A DNA stretch of 64,000 nt, from assembly GCF_011455875.1 (NCBI RefSeq), contig NZ_CP015031.1:124001-188000 (forward strand). The letters run 5' to 3'. Positions 1 to 8,483 of the stretch are shown here, piece after piece. The stretch is from Basfia succiniciproducens. Lineage in GTDB: Bacteria > Pseudomonadota > Gammaproteobacteria > Enterobacterales > Pasteurellaceae. The notes under the pieces were generated by a model. It was not told where the DNA came from and ran no database searches. It saw only the letters and a program-made list of their open reading frames with translations. Within the stretch, counting starts at the first letter, position 1; every line of letters begins with the position of its first letter. The position numbers were made by a program, and so were the translations under genes.

Positions 1-103
1 AGAACGGATAGTTTGCCGCTTCAATACCTGCTTTTGTTAATGCGTTGAATAAAGTTGACTTACCTACGTTCGGCAAGCCGACAATGCCACATTTAAATCC
101 CAT
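1..103 (-). CDS. ychF: Ribosome-binding ATPase YchF, N-terminal fragment
   Basis: Only the first 34 codons lie in the window; the gene runs off the left edge. The reverse strand starts with [19 protein letters not shown], the P-loop (GLPNVGKST) of the YchF/Ola1 branch of Obg-type GTPases. In this family the P-loop prefers ATP over GTP, and the protein binds ribosomes and acts in stress responses. It lies 46 bases downstream of pth in the same direction, the usual pth-ychF pair of gammaproteobacteria, so the two are probably cotranscribed. Identification is firm despite the truncation. Confidence 0.93.
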   Translation of the reverse strand, partial: MGFKCGIVGLPNVGKSTLFNALTKAGIEAANYPF

Positions 104-149
104 TTTTTGTTCCTATTTTTTATTTGAATTTGATTCGGTATTTTTTTGA

Positions 150-734
150 TTACGCTTTAAAACCGTTTAAACGATTGGTTGCTTTGGTAATGCCGTCTTT
201 TAACAGAATTTCCATACAACTTGCCGCTTCGTCCAAGGCTTTATCGATTGCCGACCGGTCGGTCGGCGAAGGTTTGCTCAATACGTAAGCGGAAACCAGA
301 TTTTTATCGCCCGGATGACCGATTCCGATACGCAAACGGTAAAAATTTTTATTATTTGCTAATTGCGCAATGGTATCTTTAAGCCCGTTATGTCCGCCGT
401 GGCCGCCGCCCTGCTTGATTTTCGCCACGCCCGGCGGCAAATCCAGCTCGTCATGAATAACCAGAATTTCTTCCGGTTTAATTCGGTAAAACGTTGCTAA
501 CGCACCAACGGCTTTACCGCTTAAATTCATAAACGTGGTCGGAATGAGGAAACGGACTTCTTCACCGCCGATAACGGCTCGAGCGGTTTTTCCAAAGAAT
601 TTAGCCTCATCTTTTAAATTAAAATTAAAGCGACGAGCCAGCCTTTCCACCAGCCATTCCCCCGCATTATGACGGGTATCCGCATATTTATCGCCCGGGT
701 TGCCAAGACCCACGATTAATTTGATTTCAGACAT
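150..734 (-). CDS. pth: Peptidyl-tRNA hydrolase
   Basis: Cleaves the ester bond of peptidyl-tRNAs that drop off ribosomes, recycling tRNA in the cytoplasm. The 194-residue length equals that of E. coli Pth. Motifs are intact: [17 protein letters not shown] near the N-terminus carries the catalytic His (H22), FMNLSG supplies the substrate-binding Asn, and HDELDLPPG holds the acidic residue (D95) that activates the His. The GGHGGHNGL segment near residue 110 is also typical. The gene is followed on the same strand by ychF, so this is a standard pth-ychF unit. Confidence 0.97.
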   Translation of the reverse strand: MSEIKLIVGLGNPGDKYADTRHNAGEWLVERLARRFNFNLKDEAKFFGKTARAVIGGEEVRFLIPTTFMNLSGKAVGALATFYRIKPEEILVIHDELDLPPGVAKIKQGGGHGGHNGLKDTIAQLANNKNFYRLRIGIGHPGDKNLVSAYVLSKPSPTDRSAIDKALDEAASCMEILLKDGITKATNRLNGFKA

Positions 735-855
735 TATTATTCCTGCCAGTCAAAAATGGTGTGAAGTATAGCCTAAATTGCCTTTTAATTCTACTTAACC
801 GTTGCGGTATTGACTTTGATAATCGGCAATTGGGGGATTTTTTTAGAAATTCGCG

Positions 856-1272
856 TCAAAGGGCAAGGACCAGTACGCCGGCTAAAATCAGAATGGAACC
901 GGTAATTAATTTAATGCTGATAGGTTCACCCAAAATAACAATGCCCAGAACGATAGCGATGACGACGCTGAGCTTATCGATAGGAGCGACCCAGGATGCC
1001 GGCGCCAGTTGCAATGCCCGGTAGTAACAAAGCCAGGAAAGCCCGGTGGCGACGCCCGAAAGAATTAAAAACATAAGCGGACGAGCGGCAATATGTTGCG
1101 GTAGCTGCCATTCGTTTCGCATGGAGATAACGCCGGCGGAGACGAATAATACCACAATCGTGCGGATAAAGGTGGCTAAATTGCTATTTATTCCTTCAAC
1201 GCCGAGTTTGCCCAAAATGGCGGTGAGACCGGCGAAAAATGCCGAACCGAAAGCTAGTGTTAACCAATTCAT
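856..1272 (-). CDS. EamA/DMT-family membrane protein, single-domain
   Basis: A 138-residue, very hydrophobic protein with about five predicted membrane segments. It matches one EamA repeat of the drug/metabolite transporter superfamily: the AILGKLGVEGI start, the ASWVAPIDKLSVVIAIVLG segment and the GEPISIKLITGSILILAG end are characteristic. Typical DMT exporters carry two such repeats (about 300 residues), so this half-length protein probably works as a homodimer. Its substrate cannot be told from sequence. It is divergent from rnfH and sits upstream of pth on the same strand, about 120 bases away. Confidence 0.8.
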   Translation of the reverse strand: MNWLTLAFGSAFFAGLTAILGKLGVEGINSNLATFIRTIVVLFVSAGVISMRNEWQLPQHIAARPLMFLILSGVATGLSWLCYYRALQLAPASWVAPIDKLSVVIAIVLGIVILGEPISIKLITGSILILAGVLVLAL

Positions 1273-1320
1273 AGCGGACCTTATTTGAATTTAATGACGG
1301 ATTTATGTTGAAAACATGGG

Positions 1321-1363
1321 AAAACTGCGGTGAAAAAACCTTGTTTTTTGTCACCGCGGTTTT
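1321..1363. repeat. Imperfect inverted repeat between eamA-like gene and rnfH
   Basis: AAAACTGCGGTGA and TCACCGCGGTTTT face each other across an A/T-rich centre and could form a hairpin with one mismatch. The left arm differs by one base from the uptake signal core, so this may be a decayed inverted pair. It lies between two divergent starts, so it has no obvious terminator role. A TATAAT at 1368-1373 just after it is a likely -10 element for rnfH. Confidence 0.4.
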
Positions 1364-1416
1364 CGGCTATAATAGCATAAATTTATTGAGGTAAGCCCAT
1401 TTATAACGAGGTTTCC

Positions 1417-1749
1417 ATGGCTCAAATTAACATCGAAATTACTTATGCTTTTCCGGAACATTATTATTTAAAAAAATTTACTCTGGATGAAGGCACCACG
1501 GTGCAAAGCGCCATTTTACAATCGGGAATTCTACAGCAGTTTACCGACATTGATTTGCGGGAAAATAAAATCGGCATTTTTAGCCGTCCTGTAAAATTGA
1601 CGGATAGTCTCAACGATGGCGATCGTATTGAAATTTATCGTCCTTTATTAGCGGATCCGAAAGAAATCCGCCGGAAACGTGCGGCGCAACAGGCAAAAGA
1701 CCAGGAAGAAAAGAAAAAAGCGGAAAAATCAGCGAATAAGGAAAATTAA
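1417..1749 (+). CDS. rnfH: RnfH family protein (UPF0125)
   Basis: A 110-residue protein of the RnfH/UPF0125 family, which adopts a ubiquitin-like beta-grasp fold. The first 85 residues carry the family pattern: [24 protein letters not shown], then an AI..SGIL helix, [17 protein letters not shown] and [16 protein letters not shown] (positions about 4 to 85). The last 25 residues are a Lys/Glu-rich tail. In other bacteria the gene sits near ratA or rnf genes; no biochemical role is established. The next gene, roxA, begins directly after its stop codon, so the two are likely cotranscribed. Confidence 0.88.
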   Translation: MAQINIEITYAFPEHYYLKKFTLDEGTTVQSAILQSGILQQFTDIDLRENKIGIFSRPVKLTDSLNDGDRIEIYRPLLADPKEIRRKRAAQQAKDQEEKKKAEKSANKEN

Positions 1750-1750
1750 T

Positions 1751-2950
1751 ATGTCACGCAAATTTTGTTTACCCGAGCATATCTCTGCCGAAGATTTTTT
1801 ACGGGATTACTGGCAAAAGAAACCTTTAATCATCCGTAACGGTTTGCCTGAAATTGTAGGTATGTTTGAGCCTGAAGATATTCTTGAACTTGCACAAAAC
1901 GAAGATGTGACCGCTCGCTTATTAAAACAGTTTTCGGAAGACAGCTGGACTTTCACGCCAAGCCCGCTTACTGAGCGGGATTTTACCGAATTGCCGGAAA
2001 AATGGTCGGTATTGGTTCAGAATATGGAACAATGGTCTGCGGAGTTAGGTCGGTTGTGGAATCTATTCGGTTTTATACCGCAATGGCAGCGGGACGATAT
2101 TATGGTGTCTTATGCGCCGGCGGGCGGTTCGGTGGGTAAGCATTACGACGAATATGACGTGTTTTTAGTGCAAGGTTACGGACAGCGACGTTGGCAGTTA
2201 GGTAAATGGTGCGATCCGAGTACCGAATTTAAACCTAATCAGCCGATTCGTATTTTCGACGATATGGGCGAGCTGGTAGTGGACGAGGTTATGAACCCGG
2301 GAGATATTCTGTATATTCCTTCCCGTATGGCGCATTACGGCGTGGCGCAAAGCGATTGCCTGACCTTCTCGTTCGGTTTGCGTTATCCGAATCTTAGCGA
2401 TTTAATGGAGCGGATTCAGCACGGCTTTTGTTATCAAAACCCGGAAATTGACCTTAACGAATTTAGTATTCCCCTGCGTTTAAATCAATCGGCACAAGCA
2501 ACCGGCAAATTAAGCGAGACCGAGATTCAGGCAATGAAACGGCAATTGTTAGAGAAACTGACAAGTTCACCACAATTTGACCGTTTGTTCCGGCAAGCGG
2601 TTGCCTCTGCGGTTAGTTCACACCGTTATGAAATGCTGGTAAGCGATGAGATTTCCGAGCCTGAAGAAGTGCTTACGGCTCTTGAAAACGGCGCCAAGCT
2701 TCTGCAGGATAACAACTGTAAGCTGGTTTATACCTCAAATCCGTTGTGTATTTACGCAAACGGCGAGTGGTTAGACGAATTAAATTCCGTAGAAGCGGAA
2801 ATATTAAAACGCTTGGCCGACGGCGAAGGCCTTGCTCTTACGGATTTAATGCAGTTGATTCAGCAAACGGATGAGCGGGATTTAGCCATGGATTTATTGC
2901 TGGACGGTATTTGTAACTGGCTGGATGACGGCTGGATATTATTAAATTAA
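1751..2950 (+). CDS. roxA: 50S ribosomal protein L16 arginine hydroxylase (JmjC/cupin)
   Basis: A 399-residue JmjC-type Fe(II)/2-oxoglutarate oxygenase of the YcfD/RoxA family, which hydroxylates an arginine of ribosomal protein L16. The metal triad is visible: H131 and D133 in GKHYDEYDVF, and distal H195 in RMAHYG. The N-terminal XxDFLRDYWQKKPLIIR opening and the C-terminal winged-helix-like part (about 270-399) are standard. The start is the ATG one base after the rnfH stop; the open frame extends 24 codons upstream, but that part is a shadow of the Lys-rich rnfH tail in another frame. Confidence 0.9.
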   Translation: MSRKFCLPEHISAEDFLRDYWQKKPLIIRNGLPEIVGMFEPEDILELAQNEDVTARLLKQFSEDSWTFTPSPLTERDFTELPEKWSVLVQNMEQWSAELGRLWNLFGFIPQWQRDDIMVSYAPAGGSVGKHYDEYDVFLVQGYGQRRWQLGKWCDPSTEFKPNQPIRIFDDMGELVVDEVMNPGDILYIPSRMAHYGVAQSDCLTFSFGLRYPNLSDLMERIQHGFCYQNPEIDLNEFSIPLRLNQSAQATGKLSETEIQAMKRQLLEKLTSSPQFDRLFRQAVASAVSSHRYEMLVSDEISEPEEVLTALENGAKLLQDNNCKLVYTSNPLCIYANGEWLDELNSVEAEILKRLADGEGLALTDLMQLIQQTDERDLAMDLLLDGICNWLDDGWILLN

Positions 2951-2968
2951 GGGTAATACGAATCAGTG

Positions 2969-4288
2969 ATGAACGAAAATATTTATTCCGTTTCGCAGCT
3001 TAACTATTCGGTGCGGCAACTGCTTGAAGGGCAGTTAGGTTTGGTATGGCTTACCGGTGAGATTTCGAATTTCAGTCAGCCCGTATCGGGGCATTGGTAT
3101 CTCACTTTGAAAGATGAAAACGCACAGGTGCGTTGCGCGATGTTTCGCATGAAGAATATGCGTGTCGCCTTTCGTCCGCAAAACGGAATGCAGGTTCTGG
3201 TTCGCGCTAATGTCAGTTTATACGAACCACGGGGCGATTATCAGCTTATTATTGAGTCTATGCATCCCGCCGGCGAAGGGTTGTTGCAACAGCAATTTGA
3301 GGCGCTGAAAATAAAGCTCGCCGCCGAGGGCTTGTTTGCGCAAAATCTTAAGAAAAATTTACCGCACTTTGCGAAAACCGTCGGTATCGTCACTTCGCCA
3401 ACGGGTGCAGCCTTGCAGGATATTCTGAATATTTTACAACGCAGGGATCCAAGCCTGAAAATTATTATTTACCCGACTGCAGTGCAGGGGAAAGATGCCG
3501 CCAATGAAATCGTGCAAATGATTGAACTGGCGAATTTGCGTAATGAAGCGGACGTATTGATTGTCGGGCGGGGTGGCGGTTCGTTGGAAGATCTTTGGTG
3601 TTTTAACGAAGAAACGGTGGCTCGGGCGATTTTTCGTTCAAGTATACCGGTGATTAGTGCGGTAGGCCATGAAACCGACGTGACGATCGCCGATTTTGTG
3701 GCGGATGTACGAGCGCCGACTCCATCGGCTGCGGCGGAATTAGTCAGCCGTAACCAACAGGAATTATTCCAGCAATTACAGTATAAACGTCAGCGTTTGG
3801 AAATGGCGTTAGATCGCTTATTTAATGAAAAGCAACAACATTTGCAACGTTTTTTATTGCGCTTGCAAAACCGGCATCCGAGCGCCCGGCTGCTTGCGCA
3901 ACGACAACAGACCGGTCAACTGGAACATCGGTTAAATTCGGCAATTCGGCGATTGTTAGATAAAAATCACTATAAATTGACCACACTTTGCGAACGTTTA
4001 GAAAAAAATCCGTTGCCTTATCTGGTGCGGCAGCAAAACTATCACATTGTTCAACTGGCGACAAACCTTGATTTTGCCCTGAAACGGTTAGTAGTCAGCA
4101 AACAGACTTCGCTTTCAGCCCTTTGCGGCAAGTTAGACGGATTAAGCCCTCTGAAAGTATTAGCCCGCGGTTATTCCATTGCGGAAACGGAGCAAGGAGA
4201 AACCATAAGCAGTGTGAATCAAGTCGAAACCGGGGATAAAATTAAAACCCGGTTGCGCGACGGGGTAATTGTCAGTAAGGTTATTTAA
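2969..4288 (+). CDS. xseA: Exodeoxyribonuclease VII large subunit
   Basis: A 439-residue large subunit of ExoVII, which degrades single-stranded DNA in both directions with the small subunit XseB (not in the window). An N-terminal OB-fold (about 1-100, [15 protein letters not shown] and [18 protein letters not shown]) is followed by the catalytic domain with [30 protein letters not shown] and [18 protein letters not shown], then a long helical coiled-coil region (about 260-390). The ATG at 2969 is preferred over the GTG immediately before it. It follows roxA by 18 bases. Confidence 0.96.
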   Translation: MNENIYSVSQLNYSVRQLLEGQLGLVWLTGEISNFSQPVSGHWYLTLKDENAQVRCAMFRMKNMRVAFRPQNGMQVLVRANVSLYEPRGDYQLIIESMHPAGEGLLQQQFEALKIKLAAEGLFAQNLKKNLPHFAKTVGIVTSPTGAALQDILNILQRRDPSLKIIIYPTAVQGKDAANEIVQMIELANLRNEADVLIVGRGGGSLEDLWCFNEETVARAIFRSSIPVISAVGHETDVTIADFVADVRAPTPSAAAELVSRNQQELFQQLQYKRQRLEMALDRLFNEKQQHLQRFLLRLQNRHPSARLLAQRQQTGQLEHRLNSAIRRLLDKNHYKLTTLCERLEKNPLPYLVRQQNYHIVQLATNLDFALKRLVVSKQTSLSALCGKLDGLSPLKVLARGYSIAETEQGETISSVNQVETGDKIKTRLRDGVIVSKVI

Positions 4289-4438
4289 ATCTCATCGTCT
4301 TTCCAATTAAATTTTCAATTTAAATTCATTCATCAGTGATCGCTAAGGAAAATTGTTCCGTAGTGATCATTTGATCAATTTTAATCCTATCTAAGTCCTA
4401 CGAAATTAATAAAAGTTCAGTACAAATTTAAGGAATAA

Positions 4439-4454
4439 TGTGACTTAAATCACA
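4439..4454. promoter_or_regulatory. CRP site, perfect half-sites
   Basis: TGTGACTTAAATCACA matches the CRP consensus TGTGA-N6-TCACA in all ten conserved positions. It lies about 230 bases upstream of the predicted porin -35, so it may act from a distance or serve an unmarked promoter. Confidence 0.7.
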
Positions 4455-4593
4455 AATATGAAATAATGTTTCAAAAAAATATTTTGAATATTATTTTTTA
4501 TGTAACTAAATTATTTTGTTTTTTGAATTTTTAATTAGATCAATGGGTTATATTTTTGAATAAAATTTAAAATTAAAAATAAAATTTTAGAAA

Positions 4594-4609
4594 TGTGATT
4601 TTGATCTCA
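4594..4609. promoter_or_regulatory. CRP-like site upstream of porin
   Basis: TGTGATTTTGATCTCA matches TGTGA-N6-TCACA at nine of ten conserved positions. Its centre is about 108 bases upstream of the predicted porin transcription start, farther than the commonest class I positions. Confidence 0.5.
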
Positions 4610-4674
4610 TTTTAAAATATTGTTTTATTTTTATAACTTGTTGAAATATAAAGAATTAATATTTTTTACCTAAT

Positions 4675-4703
4675 TTGACATAGTGTTTCAATTCTTTTAG
4701 ATT
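4675..4703 (+). promoter_or_regulatory. Predicted porin promoter
   Basis: TTGACA (4675-4680) is a perfect -35, followed after 17 bases by TAGATT (4698-4703), a 4/6 match to the -10 element. A start near 4710 would give a leader of about 70 bases before the porin ATG at 4780, which has an AAGG-type ribosome binding site. Confidence 0.6.
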
Positions 4704-4779
4704 CTGCTTGAAATTTATTTCCACTGTAAATTTTTATTCCTCTGTATTTTTAATTGAAAAACACTAAGGTAGGTTAGTC

Positions 4780-5811
4780 ATGAAAAAGACGATTATCGCA
4801 TTAATTACTTCTGCATTATTTTTCTCCGGCGGCGCAAGTGCCGTAACCGTATATAGCGCCGAAGGAACTAAAGTTAATTTGGACGGACGCGCATCATTTG
4901 AATTAATTAATCGCACGGATAAACGAAGTGATCTTATTGACCGCGGATCCCGTGTGAGAATTCACGCTTATCAAGATATCGGTTCCGGCTTTACGGCGTT
5001 GGCTAATGTGGAAATTCGTTTTACGAAAGACGGTGATATCGGTAATCAAATATACACAAAACGTTTATACGGCGGATTCCAACATAAATTAGGTTCTTTA
5101 ACCTTCGGTAAACAGGCGTTATTGGCGGATAGTATCGGTTATTCAAACTTTACTTATGAATTGGGTAAAATAACTATGATGCCGAAAGATGCGGACAAAG
5201 CGGTTCGTTTATTAACCGATTGGTTTTACGGTTTTCGTTTCGGTGCCGATTATGTGTTCGGTACCAGTGAAAAATACGATGATTCCGATAGAGAGCTTGC
5301 CAATAAAAATCGCGCTTATGAATTAGCTATGTTCTATAACAACAAATTCGGTGAGTTTAATGTGAAAGGTGCTGTGGCATACAGCCAACAAAAAGCGGGC
5401 ACGTTGGCAAAAGACGAATATGATAAAAAAGCTATGAGTACTTCGGTTCAACTTGGTTACGGCAAAGGCGCGGTAGGTTTTGACTGGACTAAAGGTAAAT
5501 CCATTGAAGGCAAAAAAGATTTCAAATTCCGTGTAGGTAATAACAAATTTGAAGAAATTAACTTATTTGAAGTCGGGGCTAAATATGCGGTTACCGATAA
5601 AAATAATGTTTATGCGGAATATTTGTGGGGTACCGGTGAAATCCAGGGACAAGATGACGGCAAATTTAAAGGTTGGTTCTTAGGTGCTGATCATCAATTT
5701 AACAAACGCGTTGTTACCTATTTAGAAGGCGGTTCCTTTAAAACTAAACGTTCGGGGGACACGCTTGAAAAAGAAAAACGTATTGCTTTAGGTTTACGAG
5801 TTTATTTCTAA
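4780..5811 (+). CDS. General outer-membrane porin (OmpP2/OmpC type)
   Basis: A 343-residue trimeric-type porin of the outer membrane allowing diffusion of small hydrophilic solutes. A signal peptide (MKKTIIALITSALFFSGGASA) precedes the mature start VTVYSAEGTKVNLDGRASFEL. Alternating beta-strands follow (LGSLTFGKQALLADS, FRFGADYVFG, VGAKYAVTDKNNVYAEYLWG) and the chain ends in the C-terminal aromatic GLRVYF used by the BAM complex. It is close to Pasteurellaceae OmpP2-like porins. It is not the shorter 12-strand KdgM type, although it stands next to a uronate operon. CRP-like sites upstream suggest catabolite control. Confidence 0.88.
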   Translation: MKKTIIALITSALFFSGGASAVTVYSAEGTKVNLDGRASFELINRTDKRSDLIDRGSRVRIHAYQDIGSGFTALANVEIRFTKDGDIGNQIYTKRLYGGFQHKLGSLTFGKQALLADSIGYSNFTYELGKITMMPKDADKAVRLLTDWFYGFRFGADYVFGTSEKYDDSDRELANKNRAYELAMFYNNKFGEFNVKGAVAYSQQKAGTLAKDEYDKKAMSTSVQLGYGKGAVGFDWTKGKSIEGKKDFKFRVGNNKFEEINLFEVGAKYAVTDKNNVYAEYLWGTGEIQGQDDGKFKGWFLGADHQFNKRVVTYLEGGSFKTKRSGDTLEKEKRIALGLRVYF

Positions 5812-5830
5812 TTTTTAATATCTATAGAAT

Positions 5831-5863
5831 AATAAACCGCACTAAAAAGTGCGGTTTATTTTT
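5831..5863 (+). terminator. Rho-independent terminator built from an inverted uptake-signal pair
   Basis: A perfect 13-base stem, AATAAACCGCACT / AGTGCGGTTTATT (5831-5843, 5848-5860), closes on an AAAA loop and runs into T residues. The arms contain most of the uptake signal core. It ends porin transcription and lies in the convergent porin/kdgR junction, where it could work in both directions. Confidence 0.85.
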
Positions 5864-5951
5864 GAGAAATTTTATTGCGATATCGTCGCTAATATTTGTT
5901 AATAAATATATTATTAAACAGCCGGATTAAATTAACCGAGCTGTTTAATTT

Positions 5952-6746
5952 TTATGGAGCTAAAATTTCCGGATAATCGTGATAACCGATTTGTTCGGAA
6001 ATATTTTTACCGGCAACTTGTAATAAATTTACCAACTGCGGTAATTTTTCTTCTTCAAAACGAATCGTCGGTATCGAAATAGAAAGACCGGCAATAATCC
6101 GTCCGAATCGATTATAAATCGGTGCGGCTACGCAGCGTAATCCTGGTTCCTGTTCTTCGTTATCTTCCGCATAATGCTGTTTGCGGACTTTTTCTATTTC
6201 TTCAATAAGCTGATCAATATTTTCTAATGTTTTGCTGGTGTGTTTTACGAAAGTTAAGTCAGCGAGCAATTCTCTGATTTCTTTGTTGGTTAACCCCGAA
6301 AGTAACACTTTGCCTATTGCGGTGCTATAAATCGGATTTCTTCTGCCTATTCTGGAATACATTCTCAGATTGTAACCGGAATCAATTTTATGCAAATAGA
6401 TAATTTCTGTGCCGTCTAATGTACCTAAGTGTAAGGTTTCATTAGTTTGTCGGGAAATATAAGACATTTCATGATTGGCTAAACCGATAATATCCGCATA
6501 TTCCAGGGCTTTTGCCCCGACTTCAAAAAGTTTTAAAGTCAGCGTATATTTTTCGGTTTCACCTTCTTGGGAAACGAAACCCAGAGTTTTCATCGTTTGT
6601 AAGAAACGGTATGTGGTGCTTTTTGACATCATTAACCGTTGAGCCAGCTCAGTAATGCCAATTTCTTTTTGCTCTGCTAAAGCTTCAATAATGCCGAAAA
6701 CTTTTAGCACGGAAGATACTGCTTCGGGTTGGTTTTCTTTTTCCAT
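5952..6746 (-). CDS. kdgR: IclR-family regulator, KdgR-like
   Basis: A 264-residue IclR-type transcription factor. Residues 30-58 form the winged helix-turn-helix (GITELAQRLMMSKSTTYRFL, then the wing TLGFVSQEGETEKYTLTLKL); residues about 85-260 are the GAF-like effector domain with GKVLLSGL and ARCVAAPI-like segments. It is transcribed away from the kduD operon, and a KdgR-like operator lies between the two starts. In enterobacteria KdgR represses uronate genes until 2-keto-3-deoxygluconate binds. Function is inferred from family and context; the family match is firm, the ligand is not proven. Confidence 0.8.
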   Translation of the reverse strand: MEKENQPEAVSSVLKVFGIIEALAEQKEIGITELAQRLMMSKSTTYRFLQTMKTLGFVSQEGETEKYTLTLKLFEVGAKALEYADIIGLANHEMSYISRQTNETLHLGTLDGTEIIYLHKIDSGYNLRMYSRIGRRNPIYSTAIGKVLLSGLTNKEIRELLADLTFVKHTSKTLENIDQLIEEIEKVRKQHYAEDNEEQEPGLRCVAAPIYNRFGRIIAGLSISIPTIRFEEEKLPQLVNLLQVAGKNISEQIGYHDYPEILAP

Positions 6747-6852
6747 GATGATTTATTACCGTGTTTGCTATTGAATAAAATCTACCATTAAATATAAAGA
6801 TATGATAGCACAGAAAATATTATTTTTTTAAATTTATTTTATTAAAAATAAA

Positions 6853-6872
6853 AATGAAATTATGTTTTATAT
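6853..6872. promoter_or_regulatory. Candidate KdgR operator
   Basis: AATGAAATTATGTTTTATAT resembles the enterobacterial KdgR box (AATRAAAYRNYRTTTYATTT), with about 18 of 20 positions fitting. It lies in the divergent kdgR/kduD region, just upstream of the predicted kduD -35. Confidence 0.55.
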
Positions 6873-6875
6873 TTA

Positions 6876-6904
6876 TTGCAATGTTTTTTTGTTAAGAGTA
6901 TGAT
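6876..6904 (+). promoter_or_regulatory. Predicted promoter of the kduD operon
   Basis: TTGCAA (6876-6881), a 17-base spacer and TATGAT (6899-6904) make a good sigma-70 promoter. The KdgR-like box ends four bases before the -35, so bound regulator would sit against RNA polymerase. Confidence 0.55.
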
Positions 6905-6984
6905 GGTGTTACTTTAAAGGTAAAGGTGATGTTCTTTAAGTGGTAAACACACTGTTAATACATTTTCTACATAGGAGAATTTAC

Positions 6985-7740
6985 ATGAACTTATTTGATT
7001 TAACAGGAAAAGTTGCATTAGTAACCGGTTGTAACACGGGTCTTGGTCAGGGAATGGCTTTAGGCTTAGCACAGGCAGGGTGCGATATTGTCGGCGTGAA
7101 TTTAGTCGAACCTTTAGATACCAAAGAAAAAATCGAAGCCTTAGGCCGTAAATTCGTTAATATCGAAGCGAACCTGATGAAACAGGAAGGCCTTACGGAC
7201 GTTGTAGAAAAAGCGGTTAGTGTTTTCGGCAAAATTGATATTTTAGTGAATAATGCCGGTATTATCCGTCGTGAAGATGCTATTGATTTTTCCGAACAAA
7301 ACTGGGACGACGTGATTAATATTAACTTAAAAACGGTATTTTTCCTTTCTCAACTTGTGGCTAAACAATTTATCGCCCAAGGTCACGGCGGTAAAATTAT
7401 TAATGTTGCGTCAATGCTTTCTTTCCAGGGCGGTATTCGCGTGCCTTCTTACACCGCATCAAAAAGTGCGATTATGGGTATAACCCGCGCAATGGCAAAT
7501 GAATGGGCAAAATATAACATTAATGTGAATGCCGTCGCTCCGGGCTATATGGCAACGGATAACACCGCGGCATTACGCGCGGATGAAGCTCGCAGTAAAG
7601 AAATTTTAGATCGTATTCCCGCCGGTCGTTGGGGGACACCGAATGATTTGGTCGGACCTTGCGTATTCCTGGCTTCTGCAGCAGGTGATTACGTAAACGG
7701 TTATACAGTCGCAGTTGACGGCGGTTGGTTAGCACGTTAA
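6985..7740 (+). CDS. kduD: 2-dehydro-3-deoxy-D-gluconate 5-dehydrogenase
   Basis: Short-chain dehydrogenase of 251 residues that reduces 2,5-diketo-3-deoxygluconate to 2-keto-3-deoxygluconate with NAD(P)H. The N-terminal MNLFDLTGKVALVTGCNTGL is typical of KduD. The nucleotide motif TGCNTGLGQG (14-23), NNAG, and the catalytic YTASK (Y156, K160) are present. The start is the ATG at 6985, behind a clear AGGAGAA site; an upstream in-frame extension of 15 codons has no such site. First gene of a five-gene uronate operon; streptococcal DhuD shares the same role with a similar fold. Confidence 0.93.
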   Translation: MNLFDLTGKVALVTGCNTGLGQGMALGLAQAGCDIVGVNLVEPLDTKEKIEALGRKFVNIEANLMKQEGLTDVVEKAVSVFGKIDILVNNAGIIRREDAIDFSEQNWDDVININLKTVFFLSQLVAKQFIAQGHGGKIINVASMLSFQGGIRVPSYTASKSAIMGITRAMANEWAKYNINVNAVAPGYMATDNTAALRADEARSKEILDRIPAGRWGTPNDLVGPCVFLASAAGDYVNGYTVAVDGGWLAR

Positions 7741-7778
7741 TCGAACTGAAGAATTTATTATTTAATAAGGAAATCAAT

Positions 7779-8420
7779 ATGAAAATTGCATTAATGATGG
7801 AAAATAGCCAAGCGGCGAAAAATGCCGTGGTGTTAAAAGAACTTAAAGGCGTTGTGGATCCTAAAGGTTATTCGGTATTTAATGTAGGAATGAGTGATGA
7901 AAACGATCACCACTTGACTTATATCCACTTAGGTATTATGGCAAGTATTTTACTTAACTCCAAAGCGGTGGATTTTGTGGTAACCGGCTGCGGTACGGGG
8001 CAAGGGGCGATGATGTCGCTTAATTTACACCCGGGTGTGGTATGCGGATATTGTCTTGATCCGGCGGATGCGTTTTTATTCTGCCAAATCAATAACGGTA
8101 ATGCGCTTGCACTGGCTTTTGCTAAAGGTTTTGGCTGGGGCGCCGAATTAAACGTTCGCTATATGTTTGAAAAAGCCTTTACGGGTGTTCGCGGCGAGGG
8201 TTATCCGATTGAGCGTAAAGAACCGCAAGTTCGTAATGCAGGCATTTTGAACGAAGTGAAAAAAGCGGTGGCGAAAGATAACTATTTAGACACTTTACGC
8301 GCTATTGACCCTGAATTGGTGAAAACCGCAGTAAGCGGCGAACGTTTTCAGCAATGTTTCTTTGAAAATTGTCAGGATAAAGAAATTGAAGCTTTTGTGC
8401 GTGAAGTTTTAGCAAAATAG
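7779..8420 (+). CDS. RpiB/LacA/LacB-family isomerase, DhuI-like (5-keto-4-deoxyuronate isomerase)
   Basis: A 213-residue RpiB/LacAB-fold protein, longer than ribose-5-phosphate isomerase B (about 150). The family Cys motif appears as VTGCGTGQGAMM near residue 70. The operon lacks kduI, the usual isomerase between unsaturated uronate and KduD. In streptococci this step is done by DhuI, a longer RpiB-family enzyme paired with DhuD, so I infer that this gene fills the gap and converts 5-keto-4-deoxyuronate to 2,5-diketo-3-deoxygluconate. The ATG at 7779 has TAAGGA 9 bases before it. The specific role is inference from context and family. Confidence 0.72.
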   Translation: MKIALMMENSQAAKNAVVLKELKGVVDPKGYSVFNVGMSDENDHHLTYIHLGIMASILLNSKAVDFVVTGCGTGQGAMMSLNLHPGVVCGYCLDPADAFLFCQINNGNALALAFAKGFGWGAELNVRYMFEKAFTGVRGEGYPIERKEPQVRNAGILNEVKKAVAKDNYLDTLRAIDPELVKTAVSGERFQQCFFENCQDKEIEAFVREVLAK

Positions 8421-8429
8421 CAACCTGTA

Positions 8430-8465
8430 TTAGACCTACTTAGTTGTTGAATTAAGTAGGTCTAA
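8430..8465 (+). repeat. 13-bp perfect hairpin between isomerase gene and kdgK
   Basis: TTAGACCTACTTA (8430-8442) and TAAGTAGGTCTAA (8453-8465) pair perfectly around a 10-base loop. No T-run follows, so it is unlikely to terminate strongly. It may stabilise or mark a processing point in the operon mRNA; kdgK begins 18 bases later. Confidence 0.7.
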
Positions 8466-8483
8466 TCCAATTGAGGCTTGATA

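Larger units (their letters stand above)
4289..4779. other. AT-rich porin upstream region (491 bp without a gene)
   Basis: This stretch is strongly A/T-rich and has no credible open frame on either strand. It holds two CRP-like palindromes (4439-4454 and 4594-4609) and one good sigma-70 promoter (4675-4703) leading to the porin. The first 100 bases contain several GATC-bearing inverted patches (for example around 4324-4380) with no T-run, so no convincing terminator for xseA was found. Confidence 0.7.

Noticed and set aside
856-1272. EamA-like gene as a truncated pseudogene of a ten-helix transporter
   Set aside because: Start and stop are clean, the repeat is complete, and single-repeat EamA proteins are known; no remnant of a second repeat is seen in the flanks.
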